Source: Pseudomonas sp. R37(2017)
GTDB taxonomy: Bacteria > Pseudomonadota > Gammaproteobacteria > Pseudomonadales > Pseudomonadaceae
Direction: 5' to 3'
Assembly (NCBI RefSeq): GCF_002113375.1
Contig: NZ_NEHO01000001.1
Span: 1-64,000 of the forward strand
Length of the DNA: 64,000 nucleotides
Shown piece by piece: positions 59,741 to 64,000 of this stretch (its first letter is position 1; the number at the start of each line of letters is the position of its first letter). The notes below the pieces were generated by a model. It did no database searches, was not told the DNA's origin, and saw only the letters and a list, made by a program, of their open reading frames with translations. The position numbers and the translations under genes are program-made.

Positions 59741-60219
59741 ATGAGTCTGGTCAAAACCCTTTCCGTGTCTTCGCTGACGGCGGCGATCAACGACCAGGAG
59801 TACCTGCCGGGTCGCATCAGCAGCCTGGGCCTGTTTCAGGAAGAGGGCATCACCACTCTGACGGTGCAAATCGAAAAGGACGGCGACACCCTGGCCCTGG
59901 TACCGACGGGTGAACGGGGTACTTCGGGTCTGGTGACCGGTGCCAGCAAGCGGCAGTTGATTCCGTTCAACACCATGCACCTGCCGCAGCGCTTCACCAT
60001 CAAGGCCGCCGAAATTCAGGGCATTCGTGCCTTTGGTCAGGCGTCGGAGTTGCAGGCAGCACAGGGCGTGGTCAATGCCCGCTTGAGCAAAGCACGGCGA
60101 CAACTCGACGCCCCCCATGAACTCCAGCGCATGGGCGCCCTCAACGGCCTGGCGCTGGACGCGGATGGCTCGACGGTCCTCCTGAACATCTACCAGGCGT
60201 TCGGCGTGGAGCAACAAGT
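59741..60219 (+). pseudogene. truncated phage major capsid protein (lambda E family)
   Basis: About 160 codons match the N-terminal half of GpE-type capsid proteins: SLGLFQEEGITTLTVQIEKDGD, LALVPTGERG, FNTMHLPQRFTIKAAEIQGIRAFG and QRMGALNGLALDADGSTVL. Similarity stops after FGVEQQVLSN, where the sequence passes into an integrase fragment. The family is about 340 residues, so over half is gone. Confidence 0.8.
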
Positions 60220-60452
60220 ATTGTCCAACGGTGCGTGCACCGAGGATTCATCAGGCCCGGCCGCCACAAAATCGGCGCAGAGCTCAGGTAGCCGAGGAGG
60301 ACCGCAAGGCGCTTCTGGATCACAAGAACGGCAGCATCACCAGTCACTACTCGGGCGCTGAGCTGGGGCATCTGATTGAGGCTGCGAACATGGTATCAGC
60401 CACCGATTCGCGTGGACCGGTCCTGACGATCTTGAAGAGGAAACAAGCGTGA
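60220..60452 (+). pseudogene. C-terminal fragment of a phage tyrosine integrase
   Basis: The frame ending at 60452 reads AEEDRKALLDHKNGSITSHYSGAELGHLIEAAN, the C-terminal catalytic part of a tyrosine recombinase (H in LLDHK, Y in HYSGAEL). Upstream codons are scrambled by frameshifts. The stop lies 80 bases before the tRNA 3' end, the normal position of an integrase that uses a tRNA as attB. Confidence 0.8.
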
Positions 60453-60485
60453 AAAATCGAGGAGTCACGCAAAAGTCACGCACAT

Positions 60486-60515
60486 GAAAAAGGCCAATGC
60501 TGTGAACATTGGCCT
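60486..60515 (-). terminator. tRNA-Pro terminator
   Basis: AGGCCAATG...CATTGGCCT (60491-60515), a 9-bp stem with a 7-base loop followed on the minus strand by TTTTT. It lies 17 bases past the tRNA 3' end. Confidence 0.8.
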
Positions 60516-60531
60516 AAGTCATTGAAAAATA

Positions 60532-60608
60532 TGGTCGGGACGGAGTGATTCGAACACTCGACCCCTAGCACCCCATGCTAGTGCGCTACCGGACTGCGCT
60601 ACGCCCCG
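60532..60608 (-). tRNA. tRNA-Pro (GGG)
   Basis: A 77-base cloverleaf on the minus strand. The acceptor stem is CGGGGCG / CGTCCCG, the anticodon stem CTAGC / GCTAG has loop ATGGGGT (anticodon GGG), and the T arm has GTTCGAATC. CCA is encoded. It reads CCC. The prophage remnant abuts its 3' end, marking it as an integration site. Confidence 0.96.
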
Positions 60609-60650
60609 ACTAGGCGTGTAACCTGTTCCTCATCTCGAGGAACGCTCAAG

Positions 60651-60679
60651 AATATATCGCAAGCTTTTGAAAACTGGAA
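60651..60679 (-). promoter_or_regulatory. tRNA-Pro promoter
   Basis: On the minus strand TTCCAG (60674-60679), 17 bases, then TATATT (60651-60656). Transcription would start about 40 bases before the mature tRNA. The leader contains GTTCCTC/GAGGAAC, a small processing hairpin. Confidence 0.6.
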
Positions 60680-60697
60680 GTATTTAAAAGCAGGAAT

Positions 60698-61054
60698 TTA
60701 TTTCTTGAGCACCATCAGTACATCTTCGAGCTCGGCGATCATCTGGCGGATCATTTGTTTGTATTGGGTGGTGTCGTCTTTGGCTTCATCACCGGACAAA
60801 CGCAGGCGCGCTCCGCCGATGGTGAACCCCTGATCATAAAGAAGCGCGCGGATCTGCCGGATCATCAGCACGTCCTGGCGCTGATAATACCGGCGGTTTC
60901 CGCGGCGTTTGACAGGGTTGAGCTGAGGAAACTCCTGCTCCCAGTAGCGCAGCACGTGCGGTTTTACCGCACACAGCTCGCTGACTTCACCAATGGTGAA
61001 GTAGCGTTTGCCCGGGATGACGGGGAGCTCGTCGTTATGACTTGGTTCCAGCAT
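60698..61054 (-). CDS. MerR family regulator downstream of ihfA
   Basis: 118 residues: a MerR HTH (about 15-85) with [45 protein letters not shown] followed by a short coiled-coil. The protein is conserved next to ihfA in Pseudomonas; the target is unknown. The ATG at 61054 is inside the ihfA 3' end (20-base overlap). Cotranscribed with pheST-ihfA. Confidence 0.85.
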   Translation of the reverse strand: MLEPSHNDELPVIPGKRYFTIGEVSELCAVKPHVLRYWEQEFPQLNPVKRRGNRRYYQRQDVLMIRQIRALLYDQGFTIGGARLRLSGDEAKDDTTQYKQMIRQMIAELEDVLMVLKK

Positions 61055-61337
61055 AAGCCTCAACTCGGGCCTTCAACTTCTGCCCTGGACGAAAGGTGAC
61101 CACACGGCGAGCCGTGATCGGGATTTCTTCCCCCGTTTTCGGATTGCGGCCAGGCCGCTGGCGTTTGTCCCGAAGGTCGAAATTGCCGAAACCGGACAAT
61201 TTGACTTGTTCGTTGTCTTCGAGCGCGTGCCTGATTTCTTCAAAAAACAGTTCGACCAATTCCTTGGCCTCCCGCTTATTCAGGCCCAGCTCTTCATACA
61301 GACGTTCCGCCATCTCAGCTTTCGTCAGAGCCCCCAT
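61035..61337 (-). CDS. ihfA: integration host factor subunit alpha
   Basis: 100 residues with the HU/IHF fold: [61 protein letters not shown] (the beta arms and the intercalating proline region). It bends DNA as a heterodimer with IhfB. Lies three bases after pheT, as in other gammaproteobacteria. Confidence 0.97.
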   Translation of the reverse strand: MGALTKAEMAERLYEELGLNKREAKELVELFFEEIRHALEDNEQVKLSGFGNFDLRDKRQRPGRNPKTGEEIPITARRVVTFRPGQKLKARVEAYAGTKS

Positions 61338-61340
61338 ACG

Positions 61341-63719
61341 TCACTTCCTTAACGTGGCGTTCAACCTTTGTTCGAGCGAGGTGAGGATGTTTTGCGTTGC
61401 GGTATTCACCTCATCGTCATTAAGAGTGCGCGATGGATGCTGCCAGGTCAAGCCGACTGCGAGGCTTTTTCTATCAGGATCAATGCCTTTACCCTGATAC
61501 ACGTCAAATAGCCTGAGGTCTGTCAGCCATTCGCCTGCATTTTCACGGATTACATCCAGTACAGCCGTGGCTGCAACGTCTTTGTGCGCAATCAGTGCAA
61601 GGTCACGACGCACTTCAGGAAAGCGCGATAACTCGTGGAATTCCGGCATTTTGCCCGACGCGACTTCCGCCAGCACCAGTTCGAAGACAAAGACCGGACG
61701 GTCGAGACCGAGGGTTTTCGACAATTCCGGATGGATCGCGCCAATGAATCCAACCAGACGACCATCACGCTCGATGCGCGCGGTTTGACCTGGGTGCAAC
61801 GCCGGGTGTTTGCCTGGCACAAAAGTGAACGCATCCAGCGCACCGGCAAAGCCCAGCACCGCCTCCACATCTGCCTTGACGTCGAAGAAGTCGACAGTAT
61901 CGCGGCCCTGCGCCCAACCTTCCGGCAGACGGCTGCCGCAAACCACACCGGCCAGCATCGGCTCTTGCTTCAGGCCTTCGAGCTGACCAACAAAACGCAG
62001 GCCACTTTCGAACAGACGCACGCGATCTTGCTGGCGGTTCAGGTTGTGCTGAAGCGCCTTGACCAGACCTGGCCACAAGGACGAACGCATGGCGGCCATG
62101 TCGTTGGAAATCGGATTGGCCAGCAGCAATGGCTCCACACCCGGATTGAACAACTCGAACTGTTTCGGATCGATGAAGCTGTAGGTGATGGCTTCCTGGA
62201 AGCCACGGGCAACCAGCAGACGGCGCAGCTCAGGCAGCTCGCTGCGTGCCTCTGCCTTGGCTTGCGGCGCCAGACGCGCTTGCGGATAACGAACCGGCAA
62301 ACGGTTGTAGCCGTACAGGCGTGCCAGTTCTTCGATCAGGTCGACTTCCAGGCTGATATCGAAACGATGGCTTGGCACGTCTACACGCCACTGCCCTGCC
62401 CCGTCAGCGGTAATGGTCAGGCCCAAAGCGCTGAGCAAACGCTCCACTTCAGCCGAATCCATTTCCATACCCAGCATCTGGGTAATGCGCTGGGCACGCA
62501 GGGTGACCGGGGCAATTTTCGGCAGGTGCTGTTCGCTGACGGTCTCGATGATCGGACCCGCTTCACCACCGGTGATGTCCAGCAGCAAGCCAGTCGCGCG
62601 CTCCATGGCTTCGCGCGCCAGTTGCCAGTCCACGCCACGCTCATAGCGATGCGATGCATCGGTGTGCAGGCCATAGGAGCGGGCCTTGCCTGCTACGGCG
62701 ATCTGGTCGAAGAAGGCACTTTCCAGGAACACATCACGTGTGGTCGAGGAAACACCGCTGTGCTCGCCACCCATGACGCCGGCAATTGCCAGTGCGCGGG
62801 AATGGTCGGCAATCACCAGCGTATCGCTACGCAGGCTGACTTCCTGACCGTCGAGCAGCACCAGCTTCTCGCCCTCTTCGGCCATGCGCACACGGATGCC
62901 GCCGTTGATTTCGGCGAGATCGAAGGCGTGCAGCGGCTGACCCAGCTCCAGCATCACGTAGTTGGTGATGTCGACGGCAGCGTCAATGCTGCGCACATCC
63001 GCGCGACGCAGACGCTCTACCATCCACAGCGGCGTTGGCTTGGACAGGTCGACGTTACGAATCACACGACCCAGGTAGCGCGGGCACGCGTTTGGCGCCA
63101 GAACTTCTACCGAGCGCACTTCGTCATGCGCGGCAGGCACCGACGCCACCACCGGGCGAACCACCGGAGTGGCGTAGAGCGCGCCGACTTCACGGGCCAG
63201 ACCAGCGAGGGACAGGCAGTCGCCACGGTTCGGGGTCAGGTCGACCTCGATGCTGGCATCTTCCAGGTCCAGATAAACGCGGAAGTCTTCGCCCACCGGC
63301 GCGTCGGCCGGCAGCTCCATCAAACCGTCATTACCTTCACCCACCTGAAGCTCGGATTGCGAGCACAGCATGCCGTTGGACTCAACGCCACGCAGTTTGG
63401 CCTTCTTGATCTTGAAGTCGCCCGGCAGTTCGGCGCCGATCATGGCGAAAGGAATCTTCAGGCCCGGGCGCACGTTTGGCGCACCGCAAACCACCTGGAA
63501 GGTTTCCGAGCCGTTGCTGACCTGGCATACGCGCAGTTTGTCGGCGTCCGGGTGCTGTTCGGTGCTCAGAACCTCGCCCACTACCACGCCACTGAAAACA
63601 CCGGCGGCCGGCGTAACGCTATCGACCTCAAGACCGGCCATCGACAGACGAGCAACCAGCTCGTCGCGACTTACCTGCGGGCTAACCCAGCCACGCAGCC
63701 ATTGTTCACTGAATTTCAT
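61341..63719 (-). CDS. pheT: phenylalanyl-tRNA synthetase beta subunit
   Basis: 792 residues, full length. A tRNA-binding (EMAP-like) N-terminal domain with VCQVSNGSETFQVVCGAPNVRPG, the B3/B4 editing domain, B5, and a C-terminal ferredoxin-like anticodon-binding domain ending in LEQRLNATLRK. It forms the alpha2beta2 enzyme with PheS and edits mischarged tyrosine. Follows pheS by 26 bases. Confidence 0.97.
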   Translation of the reverse strand: MKFSEQWLRGWVSPQVSRDELVARLSMAGLEVDSVTPAAGVFSGVVVGEVLSTEQHPDADKLRVCQVSNGSETFQVVCGAPNVRPGLKIPFAMIGAELPGDFKIKKAKLRGVESNGMLCSQSELQVGEGNDGLMELPADAPVGEDFRVYLDLEDASIEVDLTPNRGDCLSLAGLAREVGALYATPVVRPVVASVPAAHDEVRSVEVLAPNACPRYLGRVIRNVDLSKPTPLWMVERLRRADVRSIDAAVDITNYVMLELGQPLHAFDLAEINGGIRVRMAEEGEKLVLLDGQEVSLRSDTLVIADHSRALAIAGVMGGEHSGVSSTTRDVFLESAFFDQIAVAGKARSYGLHTDASHRYERGVDWQLAREAMERATGLLLDITGGEAGPIIETVSEQHLPKIAPVTLRAQRITQMLGMEMDSAEVERLLSALGLTITADGAGQWRVDVPSHRFDISLEVDLIEELARLYGYNRLPVRYPQARLAPQAKAEARSELPELRRLLVARGFQEAITYSFIDPKQFELFNPGVEPLLLANPISNDMAAMRSSLWPGLVKALQHNLNRQQDRVRLFESGLRFVGQLEGLKQEPMLAGVVCGSRLPEGWAQGRDTVDFFDVKADVEAVLGFAGALDAFTFVPGKHPALHPGQTARIERDGRLVGFIGAIHPELSKTLGLDRPVFVFELVLAEVASGKMPEFHELSRFPEVRRDLALIAHKDVAATAVLDVIRENAGEWLTDLRLFDVYQGKGIDPDRKSLAVGLTWQHPSRTLNDDEVNTATQNILTSLEQRLNATLRK

Positions 63720-63745
63720 CCTGCTCTCCTAAGAATTCGTTACGA

Positions 63746-64000
<255 letters not shown>

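Noticed and set aside
59630..60217. A 195-codon minus-strand frame covering the capsid remnant
   Set aside because: Its upstream part is antisense to a clear capsid-type sequence; only the last 36 codons, which overlap the next start, look genuine.

Overview
The window reads as chromosomal DNA of a Pseudomonas species (high GC; fluorescens/putida type). The left edge carries the promoter and boxA leader of an rRNA operon that runs off the window. The right edge carries the conserved run pheS-pheT-ihfA-merR-like gene-tRNA-Pro(GGG), all on the minus strand. Almost everything between these two housekeeping anchors looks accessory: transport, catabolic clusters with local regulators, and phage debris beside the tRNA. 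No intact insertion sequence, CRISPR array or origin was seen.

Region by region. (1) 1-5.3 kb: rrn promoter, chromate resistance genes chrBA, a short DUF1232 protein, a HabA-like membrane protein, small proteins and some decayed sequence. (2) 5.3-11.3 kb: a GabP-type permease with a GlxA-type AraC regulator, a NepI-like MFS exporter, a YahK-type alcohol dehydrogenase and a divergent YqhC-type AraC regulator. (3) 11.5-28.0 kb: an unusual cluster around a polyamine-type ABC importer (potFHIA order). It adds two GT1/MGT UDP-glycosyltransferases, an AmgK-like sugar kinase, a GlmU-like uridylyltransferase lacking its acetyltransferase domain, an FAD amine oxidase of the PuuB/OrdL type, two aldehyde dehydrogenases, three small DUF861 cupins, a CBM9-like protein and a GntR-type regulator with two winged helices. 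This is the best candidate for an undescribed system: a glycosyl group may replace the gamma-glutamyl group of the Puu pathway, and the freed sugar may be re-activated by the kinase and uridylyltransferase. A deletion scar inside the cluster shows that it once held a second kinase-ALDH pair.

(4) 28.3-48 kb: a sulfate-ester and hydrophobic-substrate module. It has a cupin dioxygenase, a serine-type sulfatase and its radical-SAM maturase on the plus strand. Facing it is an operon of thiolase-like protein, DUF1302, DUF1329, YCF48-like, RND/MMPL and SDR genes. DUF1254, AraC and MalT-like LuxR genes follow. A near-identical C5...G5 box precedes both operons and a weaker copy lies upstream of the LuxR gene, which suggests one regulon. 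(5) 48.4-55.8 kb: a CoA-linked degradation operon (acyl-CoA dehydrogenase, saccharopine dehydrogenase-like, acyl-CoA synthetase, thiolase, DUF1145-like, SDR) with a divergent AraC regulator.

(6) 55.9-58.8 kb: a DUF1538 membrane transporter translationally coupled to two PII-like proteins and followed by tandem terminators. (7) 58.9-60.5 kb: a collapsed prophage (Q-like antiterminator, zinc-finger protein, truncated capsid gene, integrase tail) ending at the 3' end of tRNA-Pro. (8) 60.5-64 kb: tRNA-Pro, MerR-like, ihfA, pheT and partial pheS.
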